DNA of 64,000 bases from Fasciolopsis buskii (GCA_008360955.1 LUCM01001803.1:385837-449836); one strand, 5' to 3'; numbered from the stretch's first letter, positions 25,510 to 37,719 are shown. Notes: generated by a model not told the origin, from the letters alone. Translations and numbers: made by a program.

Positions 25510-26405
25510 CTCGATACCTGTACACTCTGAATTGGTATGGCGGTATTCTGTCCTGGTTCCTAAGTTTGAGTCGATCCAAATGACAAAGCATTATCATGGA
25601 ACCACCAATGTGGTTCTTCTGTAAGTTGTTCGACAAATAGCTTTTATGCACAGTCCTGAAGCTGCAGATTAAATTTTAGTGGAACACATTACCTGATTTC
25701 GATAGTGAATAGTGGAGTGGTCAGCCACCCAATCAGTTATTGTACTTGAGCCGCCGCACTTCAGTGTTCTGGATGTACCTGCCCAACTGGATTCTGCAGC
25801 GTTTAAGGGGACCATGGTTGCAAAACAAAAAAGTTCCCCGAATTTAGACTTGATACATTTTAGTACAGTGCTTTCATGGTTTCTTTATGGTGAGTTGAGC
25901 GATGATATCACATGATGAATTATTTCATGAATTTTGACTTGTTGTAACACGCTAATCCTCCAGAATCTTGAAATTTTCCACACTGAGTTCTTCAAGGTGG
26001 ATAGTGGAAAGCTTGTTTGAAGTTTGCAACTGGCACAAAGAAGCGGCAAGCCCATGGAATTCAGCTATAACCAAGAAATTATGCTTATTTTACCCATTCA
26101 ATTTTATTGCCATTCTGTTTCAGGAAATCCAATTTTGGGCCGAATGCCGAAATCTCACGTGGTTTAATACTACAAATGCGGGCTGAGATGAACCCGTCGA
26201 TGATAAAATGGTTTACAATTAGATTTAACATCATCAGATGGCGAATGCGGAGCTCCACATAAGAATTATTTTCCCGGATGCACGTGTCTTTGCGGAACTA
26301 TAAAGCAGAATAAAATCAAAAGCAAATTATCTTCCACCATTCCTACAGTCATTTCGATGTTCTTCTATTCATTAAAAATGATTAATTAGTTTTTCGCGGA
26401 GGAAC
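25510..26405. other. Anonymous DNA
   Basis: No gene recognised. A strong acceptor-like TTCTGTTTCAG ends at 26123 but leads into only 20 open codons before a stop. Confidence 0.4.
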
Positions 26406-26409
26406 TTAT

Positions 26410-26512
26410 GCCCGACTGTAGACTGCCCCATCAGGTGGTGGATTCGAACCCATCATGTGTAGATGGAAACTCGAAGATTTTTACCACCTTACCAGGGCTG
26501 GTTTCCACCAGT
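26410..26512 (-). mobile_element. Possible tRNA-like SINE head
   Basis: On the minus strand, a perfect B-box-like GGGTTCGAATCCACC (about 26438-26452) is preceded by an A-box-like TGGTAAGGTGGTAAAAA at a tRNA-like distance. The rest of the SINE body is not recognisable, so this may be another subfamily or a truncated copy. Confidence 0.4.
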
Positions 26513-26514
26513 AA

Positions 26515-28455
26515 TTTTAAGATTCAGATGTTCACCAGACAACTATGTAACCCCCTACAGAGCAGGAAGTAACGGCCTTACGAATTGATCCTTTTCATCA
26601 AATATGCATTAGGACAGTTGACTTTGTGGAGTTGGTATATGCAAGAAAACCATAATATCAGAATTTTAGCTACTTATTCATATTTTCAACTCTGATATGG
26701 GCTTTTATCTCATGGAAGATACTGATTTTTTAGGGAAACCATACTTTTTATCGTTTTATATAGGAGTTATTTCAAGAAACCCGTCAGAACTATGTAAAAG
26801 CACGCTTCTCATTCTCAAGCTTTTGCAAGCTCATGTCTGATTTTATGTTCCACGGCAATACATAGACAGTCACCAGCCATAGTCAAACGGACAAAAAAAC
26901 GTGTCACTTCAACATGAATTTTGGGATGTCGAGTTGTCAGTGTACGCTAAGCAAAAAGAAGCAGTAAGTTAGGGTATGTGGCCGGCTTAAATTTTCACAT
27001 GTAAGGTCCCTTACCTTTCTGTGAGATCGAGACCCCAGTAAACCGACCCAGAGGTATGTCTGAACGGTGTTAACCTAACTTTGAGGTATGTGAGCAAAGT
27101 GATATAAGAGTTCCCAACAGAATTTCATCAGTGATGTCCACAACACGATCCCAGGCGAGACATAAATTCCAGTAGGGATCGAATCTAAGACAAGATTTCC
27201 CCAGTAGATTTTTGTCAGCATGGGAACTGGCCAATAAAAGGTGAGTAGTTTTAATCAAACTGAAGTTGGATGGATAACTTTCATGTCCAGCATTCTTCCA
27301 AATTTGGACATTCAAAATATTTCATGGCACCGCGATTTTATTTACAACCCCACAGAACTGGTACCATGGAACAACGTAATCTACTAACGACTGTATCTTT
27401 ATGAAGTATGGTTTGCTCATTTTTGTCGTATTCACTATATAAATTTCACTATTAAGAGGCCCACCAGAAACATACAGATTCGGAGGGAAACCCCATGGAA
27501 ATATTCTTCGATAGCATTTGTGTGTAAGTAAACTACTGGAAGCTGTTATGGCCGTTGAAATCGAGAATTAACAGGGTTCAACTGTCCCCGTTATTAATGC
27601 TCAGCTAGTACACAGACTGTTGCCCCTAAGCCAGCTTTCTCAGTTGCTAGTACTAGTGTTCTACAGAAGAGAATGAGGGCTTTCCGCGCATAAACGTCTT
27701 TTTGCTCCTATGTTGCTTTACCTACTTCTCGCGACTGCCTAAGACTCACATTTCGGGAGCAACAATGCATTTGTTTGCCTTGATTTGACTTGGAGAAGAG
27801 AATCCAATCAAACTTCCAAATTGCTGACCAGACGAGAGCATTTCTAATTGTCAAATCACTTTGTCTTTGGGTCTGTCCTATCAGTCACTTATTCATGTGA
27901 CTACGCGATTTGGATCCTCTTCCACTAAGTGAACAGTACTCCTTACTAAAGAGCGAAAAGTCACTGATTGTTGCAGCTAAAAATATCCCAAATGAGTCAC
28001 TACCAAAATGAGCATCGCGTGTCACTTGGTATGCAAATCTAACGCCCTCCAACAGATGATGAGCCCAGACAAGTAGAAGACAAATAGACATGTTCAGACC
28101 GGTTGAGAATGAAATACCCCAGAACAGTTCTCCCTTGTATCCTCAAGTTTATCTATTCCCACGCCTCTGTTTTGGCAGCCTAGACAATGAGAGACGATAA
28201 GAGGAAAACCTCCAGTGGTCTCCTGGAGGTAAGTTGATTTCAGTCACCTGTCTGTTCTCAGCCTCTATTGTTTTTTCTCCTGTTCGTTGATACATCAACC
28301 TCGTGTACACTTGATGAACGGGTGAACACAAGTAGACCGGAAAACGCCGATTAAGATGAATGGATTACTGTGAACGATGTGCCAAGATAAATACATGCTT
28401 CGATCTGCTTTTTCATTTGGTCATTATCAGGAAAACCTGAGTTCTTTTTATTATG
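26515..28455. other. Anonymous DNA
   Basis: A minus-strand stretch at about 27130-27290 contains a B-box-like TTCGATCCC and a CCAATAAAAGG word resembling the SINE body, but too little aligns to call an element. Otherwise nothing is recognised. Confidence 0.4.
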
Positions 28456-28462
28456 AGTGGAA

Positions 28463-28560
28463 TATGTGGATGGATAAAATTCCTTTTAATACACATAGCC
28501 AATATCGCCGTTATTGCCGTCCGCCGGGCATGCGTACCCGATAATGCCTTGTAAAATCGC
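28463..28560 (+). repeat. Partial copy of the 290-bp dispersed unit
   Basis: Retains the GGATGGATAAAATTCC segment and the core GGCATGCGTACCCGATAATG seen in the copies at 25.4 and 33.2 kb. It is more diverged than either and lacks both ends. Confidence 0.55.
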
Positions 28561-28671
28561 ACCTATACTTTAAAATCCCTTGTTGGAGTTGGCAGCACAA
28601 TTAGATTTGAAAAATAAAATGCGATCATGGAAGCTGAGTTTCAGATTCCCAGAGCCACTGGCCGTTTCTTA

Positions 28672-28839
28672 TCTTTGTTTTTGCTCCTTTGTTAATGAAG
28701 TAGCAATAAACATCATTTTCTGGAAAGGAATCGTCGCCATCAGGGAGTTGCCTGGTGGGGAAGTTGACTGGCTGCTGGAAGAATCAAAACTGCTACCTTC
28801 TGGATGAAACCCCATCATTCTAACCGCTCGACCACTGCC
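28672..28839 (-). mobile_element. tRNA-derived SINE (minus orientation)
   Basis: Read on the minus strand, the head is TGGTCGAGCGGTTAGAATG (A box), then a decayed B box (AGTTTTGATTCTT) about 40 bases on. The body follows: AACTCCCTGATGGCGACGA, then ATGATGTTTATTGCTACTTC and ATTAACAAAGGAGC. The block order matches the 37.6 and 20.7 kb copies. A 139-codon minus-strand open frame (28669-29088) runs through it and is not a gene. Confidence 0.78.
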
Positions 28840-29062
28840 AGTGTTCTCACTTTCATTGAGGAATTGTAACAGCGAAAAGGAGACAGTTTTTAAACCCCTC
28901 CCGTCGTATGGACGCTCGAAGTCAATCTTGACAATCACCATGTGCATTAGGCAAAAGACTCTGATTCTCACTAACATGAATCTAGCCCATTTCATCCGTA
29001 AACGTGGTCGAATCACTAATCGTTCGCCCAGGCATAGTGCTACATACAGTCCCACTCTGAGA

Positions 29063-29440
29063 TAGCCCCTTTCACCTTTCATTTTCAAATCTGTCGCTGA
29101 GATGGTTGTAGAGACAACTCTGTCCTCCTGTGAGAATAATGCTGTTGCTTAGACAGTCTGACTTAGAATATGCAGACGACGTGGTACTAATGAGTGAAGA
29201 ACTAAACAATTTGCAAGTTTTTGTTGGTCGTCTGAACGATAGTGTGAATATGTTTGGTATGTGTTGCAGTACTGCAGTGACTCGAAGCCAAACGTTCTCA
29301 AGGGGTAGTTGTATCTCACCCGCTGGTTCTACAACGGACAGTGTCTTCGCGCATACAGTAGGTTCGACTAGCATCCGCTTATTAATCATAGATAGAGCTT
29401 GTGCAGTGCTATTGTACAAATCAGAGGCATGATTAGTGAG
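29063..29440 (+). mobile_element. LINE reverse transcriptase fragment (RTE/CR1-like)
   Basis: The translation carries RT catalytic block C in intact form: DLEYADDVVLMSEE, followed by LQVFVGRLNDSVNMFGM. Upstream, in other frames, are PFIF and ETTLSSCEN, which normally precede it. Downstream, GSCISPAGSTTD and LLYKSEA match the palm-to-thumb region and the start of the C-terminal domain. At least one stop (after ENNAVA) and frameshifts separate these blocks, so the copy is dead. It is truncated at both ends. The same family is represented at 45.8 and 50.5-53.5 kb. The YADD active site is unmutated here, unlike the longer copy. Confidence 0.88.
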
Positions 29441-29444
29441 TGTA

Positions 29445-30185
29445 CTAAAGTGAGAGACCTTTCGGTGTTTAAACATCATTCTCTTCACAGTATTGATAGA
29501 ACATAAGGGATGATTTTTCAGGTAACTCAAAGGTTGGCGTTAGGTACTGGGGCTTCGGTTAAATCTTTGGCCCAGGCACCTAAGCAGAATGCATTAACGT
29601 GGTTGGAATTTAGTTTGCGCACGTCCACAGAATGCCTGCCTCATTATATGCTACATTCCGAAATAGGTAGTGATCAGAAGATGGAGCAAAGTGTCCCATT
29701 CGATTACACGAAAAAAGACACGGGGACCTTAACTGGGGGAGTATCTCGAGTGGGTGCAGTTTGACTACCGAGTTGCGCACCACGAGATCGCCAGAAGCGA
29801 TGGTTGGAGGCCACAAGGTGGCATAGTTCACTACAACAATCAGTGCGGTTTTTCTATCCGAAACATTTGTTCTTCCATGAAGTTATGGACCCTCTAATTT
29901 GCAGTCGATCTTTGACCATTTATTGTTTTTTAATTCTCTTCTGGCTAGATGGAGCGCAATCAAAACCAGAGAGCGTTGGAGTTAACAGTTACAGAAACTG
30001 AAACTTTAGGTTTTGCGCAGTGCACACAGTACTGAGGCTATTTCCGATGTTATCAGTTTGTGGTAGCCGGTAAGACAGAAGAATAGCAAGAATAGCATGA
30101 TATAACCTGAGCCATTTCACTATAAAACGTTCTTCTGATAGGAAGGCTCGAAAGCGCTTATAATGACTCCAGAAAGAAAGACCTT
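29445..30185. other. Anonymous DNA
   Basis: No further LINE sequence is detectable after 29440. The 84-codon frame at 29510-29764 matches nothing known to me. Confidence 0.45.
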
Positions 30186-30187
30186 GA

Positions 30188-30390
30188 GATGAGTTTACGT
30201 TCAAGGCACATGATACAGTCCGGTACAGGCTCATGCTGGCCTACGTAGACAAGCAACCAATGAGAACCATGGCGACAAGCGGTCGTGAAATCCAAACACT
30301 CCGCGAACGCGATTGGACGGAACATATTTCACCAGCCCATGAGATGTAAATACAATGTCAAAAATGTTTCCGTTCTGTACTGGTTTTCAC
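30188..30390 (+). repeat. LTR- or promoter-like dispersed repeat, copy 2
   Basis: Shares GATGAGTTTACGT, the CCAATGAGAACC block (CCAAT at 30257-30261), GGTCGTGAAATCC and GTTTCCGTTCTGT with the copy at 7171-7373. It has an extra stretch of about 25 bases before the first CCAAT block. The TATA box of copy 1 is replaced by GATGTAAAT and the second CCAAT box is lost, so promoter function is probably gone. Confidence 0.5.
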
Positions 30391-30399
30391 ACTGTTACA

Positions 30400-33005
30400 G
30401 TTAGCACAGTTTGGGATGAAGCCAGTTCATTGCCTACAGGTTATCACTATCTATTTATTACTATGACTGGCTGATTTATATATACTAATTTCTAGTTTAA
30501 ATACTGTAGATCTCCAAATCTTAATAGCCAGCTTCACACCACGTTGTTTCTATTGGGAGATTCTTCACCACAAAATGCTACGAAGCATGTTTTACAATAA
30601 CCCGTGTCGTACTGGTAGGACATCACTCCACTCAAACCATGTGTCAACTTGTACACTAAAATAACGTATTGATCACGCAACAGCACTTCGTTTCAGGAAC
30701 ACAGAAAAACCACTAGTCAATCTCCACGAGATCTCTCATCAGCCTATCCTTATTAATGCAACATCTTACAAATAATATCTGAAGGATTAACTCATCCATG
30801 GCAGACTCTGACTTTGCCCGAAAGGATCCAAAATGATCTTGAAAACACAGGTCTTTCATGTCTCTAACTTCATGACTTTCTGTCAAAACCGAGAGTCGAA
30901 AAAGAACTTGTTCAAGCACCAATTAAATCAAAAGGGTCGTTTTCCATGTGCGCAGTAGCGGTGGACTTGACAGGTCCGATCATGTCGATCAAGCTTACAA
31001 CACTATGTTCACAGCACCCGGCAGCCGCAGTGAATCAGTTCACGACTGTGAATGGGTATAAGATCCCCTTTAATTAATAACTCTTTCGATTCAGTAGAAG
31101 TGCTGTATATCATTAAGGTGTTATTATCATTATGCGAATTTCATGGGATCACTTTTGTCATAGTGCATGTGGAATGATGATAAACTTTGATAATTTGATC
31201 GAGGGCATGCGGGTTAATGCGATCATCAAGAACATTGGAGGTGAAATTTGTAACAAAGAAAGAATGACCCAACGGTCGCACGGTTTCACTGTTTCAATTG
31301 TCTTTGAATTTCGTTCACCTGAGCTAGAACTTTCTACCGATGTATGTTAAAGTGGTCAATCGTAACGGAAAACAGTTCGTTCAGTTTCGTGGCAAGTTGA
31401 ATATGTCTGAAATGAGCAGTTGAATTCACGGAATTTGAAATCACAAACTGTTTTTGGAAATTTGTCATGAGTTAGTGTAGATGACTGAAGTTGATCACTA
31501 ACGTTTTCAGTTTACTTCATCTGACAGTATCTAGAGTCTGTCAGAAGATAACTATCCCTATCAGATAACAACGCACTCCCATCGGCGGCTAAAGGAGGGA
31601 TGGACGGCTTCTCTTGGCACATCATTCGCGTACCGCGGCACCCTCAGATCCGTTTGATTCAGTTCCCAGTTTTCAAAATGCTATCATACGAACTCAGTTG
31701 GTTAGTGTTGCTGAGCTTCATGACAAGAAGTCAATTGCAGTCAGATACGAGTCCAAAATAGAATCAAGTACTAGCATACTTTGACCAAAGACTACGCCCT
31801 GGGAGGTGTTAAGGCCACTGAAAGAACGTTAAAATATGCTGGTAGTTTATATAAATACATATATGCATCGAATTTGCATGGATAAATTACTCATGACCCA
31901 TGTACTTTCAAGGAGTTCCGTTATAGTCACACCTGAGTCGCCGTGATTCTGATCGGTTTTTAAATGTAGCCAGTGGATACTTGGATTCCAGTTTACATGA
32001 CTACGTTTTCCTGGCAAATTAACAACTGGAACTTCTGGGGGCAATAACAGTCGACGACTTAAGAATCGTCTTGAATACCTCGTATGTACATCAAGTTGAA
32101 ATCGAGTATAAGCTATACTATTATTAACTGCCTGCGGTATTATATCGCATAATCGACTGATAATAGTATCGTGTTCATACGTGATTTGGTTACTGGGATA
32201 AAAAAAATACCCTTAACTTTCTCTCTTTGTCTCAGTAGAGCAAGTTTAATGAAACGTTTGCATCAGAAAATGAATATCCGTGACTATCCGCAGCTGAGTT
32301 TGTGAGCTTCACCTTGTTTGTACGAATGCTTCAGTTGCCATTTCAGTCGATTATCAGACAAGACTATGACCACAAAATGTGGTAGCCCTTGGAGCAGAAA
32401 CAAGGGGTACTTAGCACGACTCCTACCTTTCATTACTGCACAAACCATACCGTACGGCTGCTTAAATTCTCGAAACACGGAAGTGAATGTGAGTCGATGT
32501 TAGTCTCTCGGGCAAACATGCACAGTATCTTTGGCCTTTTTAGAAAGGTTTTAATGAAAAACATTTAATAATTGAAATTAGAAATCTAAATCTATTTAAT
32601 CGTAATCAGTGTAAATGCACCATAACCCTGAACTGGTGACAAACGCATCTGGACACGTGAGTTCGTAATTTCGGGATTAAATGGTCTTGTGTCCAGAAGG
32701 GAAGGCGGAAAAAATGGGTCGGAAAATCTGTATGTCCATGGTCAGTGTTTATTGTGAATGCTACAATGTCAGCGACTGAGCCTCAGTTTGGTATAGTCGG
32801 TTATCACAGCCTGCTCACAAACCGAAGGCTTGGAATGAAACGTGCCGACTTGTGATGAGTCATGGGGCTACATACAGTCAGGGGGGAACTAGTCAGTCCG
32901 GAGATGCGGGAGGCCAAAATGAAGACAGGCGATTACAGTCAACTAGAGTGATCGACAGATAACCCATCAACTAGGTTATTTCACTTTTTTTCAAAGCGCT
33001 TACTT
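30400..33005. other. Anonymous DNA
   Basis: Apart from a weak minus-strand exon candidate at 30770-30879, nothing is recognised. Confidence 0.4.
30770..30879 (-). CDS. Weak candidate exon, unknown protein
   Basis: On the minus strand, a strong pyrimidine tract and acceptor (TTCTTTTTCGACTCTCGG... ending GACAG at 30880) precede 110 open bases. A consensus donor GTAAGATG follows at 30769. The 36 codons include RDMKDLCFQDHFGSF and end MDELILQILF. Incoming phase has two leading bases; outgoing phase is 0. There is no neighbouring exon to support it and the family is not recognised; it could be chance. Confidence 0.25.
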
Positions 33006-33011
33006 GGTTCC

Positions 33012-33345
33012 TCACTAAAATCTCATATGAATCGTTAGGAGCGTGAGTGGATGACAAGTCCATTTACGAACCACAAGGTGATTCGCCAGAGGATTTTCGT
33101 CAGTCAGGCAAGCCTAAACTTCAGAAAGGGAACGTATTGGTTCTTCTTCTCAGTAATATGGTTCGCATGCGGATGGATGAACAAAATTCTCCCGGAAGCA
33201 CAAGACCGGTTTTGTGGTTCTTGCCGCTCTTCTGGTATGCGTACCCGGTATTCTTCTGTCCAACCTTCCCTATACTAGCACGCTCGTTTCTTAGTTTCTC
33301 ACTGTAATTTCAGTTGAATCGTTAGGAGCGTGAATGGATAATACT
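33012..33345 (+). repeat. 290-bp dispersed unit, most complete copy
   Basis: The stretch is bounded by two direct copies of the block TTGAATCGTTAGGAGCGTGA (ATGAATCG... at 33028-33047 and TTGAATCG... at 33315-33334), 287 bases apart. Between them lie the CCAGAGGATTTTCGTCAGTC, TTCTCAGTAATATGG and GCGTACCCGGTATTC segments shared with other copies. This is the layout of a satellite monomer plus part of the next one, or of a short element with terminal direct repeats. Related copies lie at 25.4, 28.5, 60.1 and 63.7 kb. It has no coding capacity. Confidence 0.75.
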
Positions 33346-33349
33346 GTGT

Positions 33350-36100
33350 ACCAACAATATTCTGGCTAGAAACATCTGGTTTAGAGCATTCTCATGCTTC
33401 CTACTTTTCCGTCTGATCAGATATTACAACTATGTTCAACGGGAGAATGACCATCATATTTCACACAGTTCTGACCGAAAATAATTTGCAGGGAAGTTAG
33501 CCTAACGAGATAGGTGCGATCGCCACATCCTAACCAATTTCGAACCCTAACTTAATGCCGAATTTGGTTGGAAACGACCTTAGGAAACAGTCCCCATTTG
33601 AACCTAAGATCGTTCACCACAATTCCGACGTCAGGTAGAACGGTTAGAAAGGATAAAACTCTATTAAGTTTTCCACATCCTGACGGCTATGTTCAACGCG
33701 AAACAGCCTTTCACTAGTACCTCGATCAGACTTAAATACCATGATAAACAACGACATTATTATCTTTGGTATTTTCAACCGTTGATTCTCTACATTAACG
33801 GAATACCAATTTGCTTCATTTTCCGATAGGGGGTCGAAGCCAGATGAAAGCTGCCAACTGAGTATGAATTGGCAGTAAACTTCAAAATAACTGGGATTAG
33901 AGGAGAAGGACTGTGTGATTGTTTTGGCAGATGAGTGTAATCTTCATACTGCTGCGCCCTCAGATGGGGAACTGAAGCTCAACAGGACGAAAACAGAAAC
34001 CTCGTTATAGACGATGTTACTTTAGCACCGATGGTGGTCACCATGTCGTACAATTTATGCCTCTTTATCCACTAAAATGTGGTATCTTGTAATATGTTTG
34101 AATTCCATATTTCTGAAGACCAATTTTTTCATGAATTTAGTTGTAAAGGTGCCTTTGAATGCCCAGAGGCTCTGAAGTGGGCTTCTCAGGCTCCCTTTCA
34201 GGTACTCTTCCTGAAGCATGCTCGAAATGCTTTCAACTGATAGTACTTCTCAAGCAGTCACCACTGAGGAGGCCTTACTTACTGCCCCCTTGGGGCGGAG
34301 GGCTTCTCACTAAACAACGAAAATAAGTGCTAGACACTTTCCAATGGGTTGACTCATTTTGGGTTGAAGTAGGAGAATGAACTCTGATTATAAACCAACC
34401 ATGGGCGGCGTACGAAGCATAAGGACTACTCTCTCCGGCATTTGCGGCTGAGGGGCACCCTGAACACTCAAGATCTCTAACTCCATCCGAAAGGAGCATG
34501 AGCCGAGCAATCCGTTACATTCTCCCAGTGGGTCACTAGACCATCGGATCCTTTTGTAAGTTCGGTAAAAGGCTGGGGTAGAGCCCTCGAATAAGTTTAT
34601 ATACATATATATATATAGTGCAGATCTTTTTAGAGTAAATGTCATCTGACCATGGCTAAGGATAAAATCGGTGAGTAAAAAAAAGGAATGTGAAGGAAGC
34701 AATATGCATAGATCACCACACAATTGCATTGTCAAGTTCGAGTGAACTTCGAGGACACTCAACCTTTCTCACCTAGGTCATCAGCACTCCGTTGGTACTG
34801 AGCCCACAGGATTCACTGTCTTTGGTCTTAGTAAACACATGTTAACCTAACTTGTTCGCCGGGCCGAATGAAAAGCGAAGTGGCCCTGCGACATCCGACC
34901 AAATTTTACGTGGCCGAGGGTTTCGAATTCATCTAAACCCTGGATAGTTTGCACACGATGAAGTGACTAAGACTGGGTCGTGGGTGTTGTACATGGGAGG
35001 TTTCAGACTCCTTTTTCCTCGCTCGCACGCAGTCTTTTTCATAGTGCAGTAGCCTGCGTAATCTATTAGACAAATATTGAAAACTGAGGCAAAATTATAT
35101 TGGATAGCGAGTCATGAAACAAAAGTGACAGCAGAAAGGAAGAGGGTTGAATGTCTAATTATCATAGCCAAACTCAAAAGCTATCAAGGCTGTCTTCCTA
35201 GACCAAGTGTGTAACTGAGATCGAGTAGTCTCAGCATGCTCCAGCATTCTTGTTTTTGTGAGGTTGCATTTGACCATAAGTGGGTTGTTGTGATTGACAC
35301 AGTGTTTATGTTCGATCGCAGGTTGTGTTCGCTGACATCACTGACTATGTCACTTCATGAGCGAAATATCCATTACTTCTGTAACCCACCTATGATGACG
35401 TAGCTGTCCCTCTGGTTTATCTATGTAGTCGCGTTAGCTTCTCCGTATGAACCGCTAGGCACAGTTCAATCTGATGAGAACAGACAACGGATTTTTCATT
35501 TGCGTTTTTCGTACCTGTATGTTGGTGAAAATGATGACAGAATCGGCTGCAAAGCAGCCGTGCTTAATGACTGAATTCAGATGCTTATTGATCAGTTCAT
35601 CATCTGTGGCTGGTAACTACAAGACAACGTCCAACTTCTGTGAACTTTTTGCATGGAGAACAGTGTTCACGCAACTGCATTGTGCTTCTGCATTAGTGTT
35701 TCTCAGGTACAGATTTTGTTAGCCCTATGTAACAGAGTTCTATCTCGCCCGACCTTGTATTTCACTGGCGCAAATCTTGAGAAGTATAAGTATTACCTAA
35801 CCAAAGTCTCTTCGGTGAGACAGATCTGCTAATCAATCCGTCAGACTGTCTAGACATATCAGCATCAAGTAATGGCATATGGCTACCGGCCATCCCACAA
35901 CATCCTAAATGAACATTCAGGCTGTTATTGTTTCATGGATTCCTTGAAGCATGAGAGTAGTGAAATGGGCATGCCCCATCACCGCTAGAGTCCACTAGGC
36001 AAAAAGGCACCGGCAACTATGTCCTTGAAACGTGGAGTGGAGTAGAGCCACGAAAATTTTCAATAGGTCAGATGTGATAGTCGGCAGGATGATAGCTCAC
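33350..36100. other. Anonymous DNA
   Basis: A minus-strand open region at 34275-34600 in two frames (including VRSPPPQGGSK) has the flavour of a transposon-flanking repeat, but there is no second copy here to prove it. A short TA-rich run lies at about 34600-34618. Confidence 0.4.
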
Positions 36101-36104
36101 TGCT

Positions 36105-36195
36105 ATCTACCACCAAAATGATCGGTGGTTCTGGGATTCGAACTTCTGGTTACTTTTGGCTGCGGATTAACCGCATGAACACTGCGGGTGCCTGA
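36105..36195 (-). mobile_element. tRNA-like SINE head
   Basis: On the minus strand an A-box-like CAGTGTTCATGCGGTTAAT (about 36165-36183) is followed by a perfect B box GTTCGAATCCC (about 36134-36144). Spacing fits a tRNA head. The downstream body is not recognisably that of the main SINE family, so it may be truncated or from a second family. Confidence 0.5.
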
Positions 36196-36199
36196 CCGG

Positions 36200-36441
36200 C
36201 CTGTCAGCATCCATTGCTCTTACCTTCATGCATGTCAGTTGGAACTGGCTCCATTTGAGAAACTCTGACCAGCACCTCCTAAGCTCGGTAAAATTTCCGC
36301 TTTGTTTTAAAGTCATTTCGTTCAGAATTCGAAGAGACAGACTGAAGCTGATGCTCGGTAAAAACCATATTCAAGTAGTAGAATCATCAGAACCATTCGT
36401 CAATAAACGGAACCCACTGTTCATCACATGTCACGAATAGC

Positions 36442-36493
<52 letters not shown>

Positions 36494-37525
36494 CCTTGTG
36501 GTTATCGGGTGAAGCTGAACGGGTTTTTTGAGAGCGTTCATTATATCTTCGGTGGAACCATGCTATCGGAATTCGTATTAGCTGCCACTCAGTTGTCCAA
36601 TGGGTACGAGAAACATCCATAGTCGTTGGGAGATAATGATTTTGAATTTACTCAAAGTGACAAATGTAAGGTTGACGGGATGAAAAACTATTCAGCTCGG
36701 AAAGGTCGCCGCGTTTGAGGCCACAGGCTACCTTGACTTGCTACCAAGAGGCTGAGATAGCAGAAAGATGGAGGTACAGGGAAGGAAACTAGGAGTAAAA
36801 GAGGGCCCATTCTGGGGTTCATGTTAGGATGGAGATGAATGGGAAATCCAGGTAGTGTGTTCAGTAATCTCAGTGCTTGGTAAATTTTATTGGCGATAAC
36901 GTGACACGAAAAAGAGTGACCGATGGATGGGAAAAATTCGAAGCGGCGGTGTGAATGCATGCAGTTGAACCAGGGACAACCCGGTAAGCAAAATCATCAG
37001 CTTTCTAGTGCAACTGAGGGTTTACAGATGAGGGGAACTTGAGATGCACAAAATACAGGAAGCTGTTCTGTCAAGGGGTAAAATCATTTGGCCAACAGTG
37101 TCGAACGATATAAACAAACTAAACAACCTATCGGGAAGAGTAAAATGTCAGACAGGTGATGAAATCTTAACGACTGTACTCAGAAACAGATGATTGACCT
37201 TCAGAAATCTACTCGAAGAAACTCACGCGGTTCTTCAGAGATTACTGAACCTATCCTAGCCCAGATTAAAACTCTGCATCTTATATTCTGTCAAGCTTCA
37301 TTCAAAGCTCGTCTTTCTTTACCCGTGACCCAAAATCTTTCAGCCGTCACCTGATAGTCTTTTGACCTTGAAGAACGCAGGTAGTTGAGCCCAAAGAAAT
37401 TTGAAATGACCTATTTGCAAAGACTGATGTCAGATGCTGTGACGTAAACTGATCGTAGATATAGGGCGGCATGCATCATCCTCAAATTGTCAGTACATTC
37501 CATTCTTCAAACAACATTTTACTGC
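36200..37525. other. Anonymous DNA with a TA microsatellite
   Basis: Contains the TA array at 36443-36491. A minus-strand TGGTTCAACTGC near 36962-36973 could be a decayed B box. No genes are recognised. Confidence 0.45.
36443..36491. repeat. (TA)n microsatellite
   Basis: A 49-base perfect TA dinucleotide array, the longest perfect dinucleotide run in the window. Confidence 0.98.
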
Positions 37526-37529
37526 GAAT

Positions 37530-37719
37530 TGACCGATGGTGCGCAAACGGTCAACATCGCAGCTCTTGAACATGACGGTTGTGGGTTCAAATCCAGCCAC
37601 CGTCTGTCAAATTCCTTACTTAGCAGCCCTCTGTTGGTCGCGGCCTTCTTCCTGAGAATGATATAGGCTATGGTTTCATCAATGAACAAAGTAAGAAATG
37701 AAAAGACGAAAAAAATGAA
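37530..37719 (+). mobile_element. tRNA-derived SINE (plus orientation), best body
   Basis: The head has an A-box-like GATGGTGCGCAAACGGTCAA at 37534-37553 and a B box GGGTTCAAATCC at 37583-37594. The spacing of about 45 bases between the boxes is longer than in a simple tRNA and fits a head derived from a tRNA with a long variable arm. The body then runs CTTAGCAGCCCTCTGTTGG, GCGGCCTTCTTCCTGAG, ATGGTTTCATCAATGAAC and a GAAAAGACGAAAAAAATGA tail. These blocks recur at 11.9, 20.7, 28.7 and 55.6 kb, two copies in plus and three in minus orientation. Confidence 0.8.

Noticed and set aside
26124..26186. Very good acceptor (TTCTGTTTCAG) followed by 20 codons and a stop
   Set aside because: Too short to judge and without partner exon or poly(A) signal.
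28669..29088. 139-codon minus-strand frame
   Set aside because: Runs antisense through a SINE and into the LINE fragment.
29072..29530. 152-codon minus-strand frame
   Set aside because: It is the antisense shadow of the LINE reverse transcriptase fragment.
34275..34762. Minus-strand frames of 74 and 124 codons
   Set aside because: They have the flavour of a repeat flank, but there is no second copy in the window and no domain, so I did not annotate an element.
36134..36144. Real tRNA gene suggested by a perfect B box
   Set aside because: No cloverleaf, anticodon arm or acceptor stem can be formed; it is a SINE-type head. The same applies to B boxes at 3.6, 24.7, 26.4, 46.7, 62.5 and 62.8 kb.
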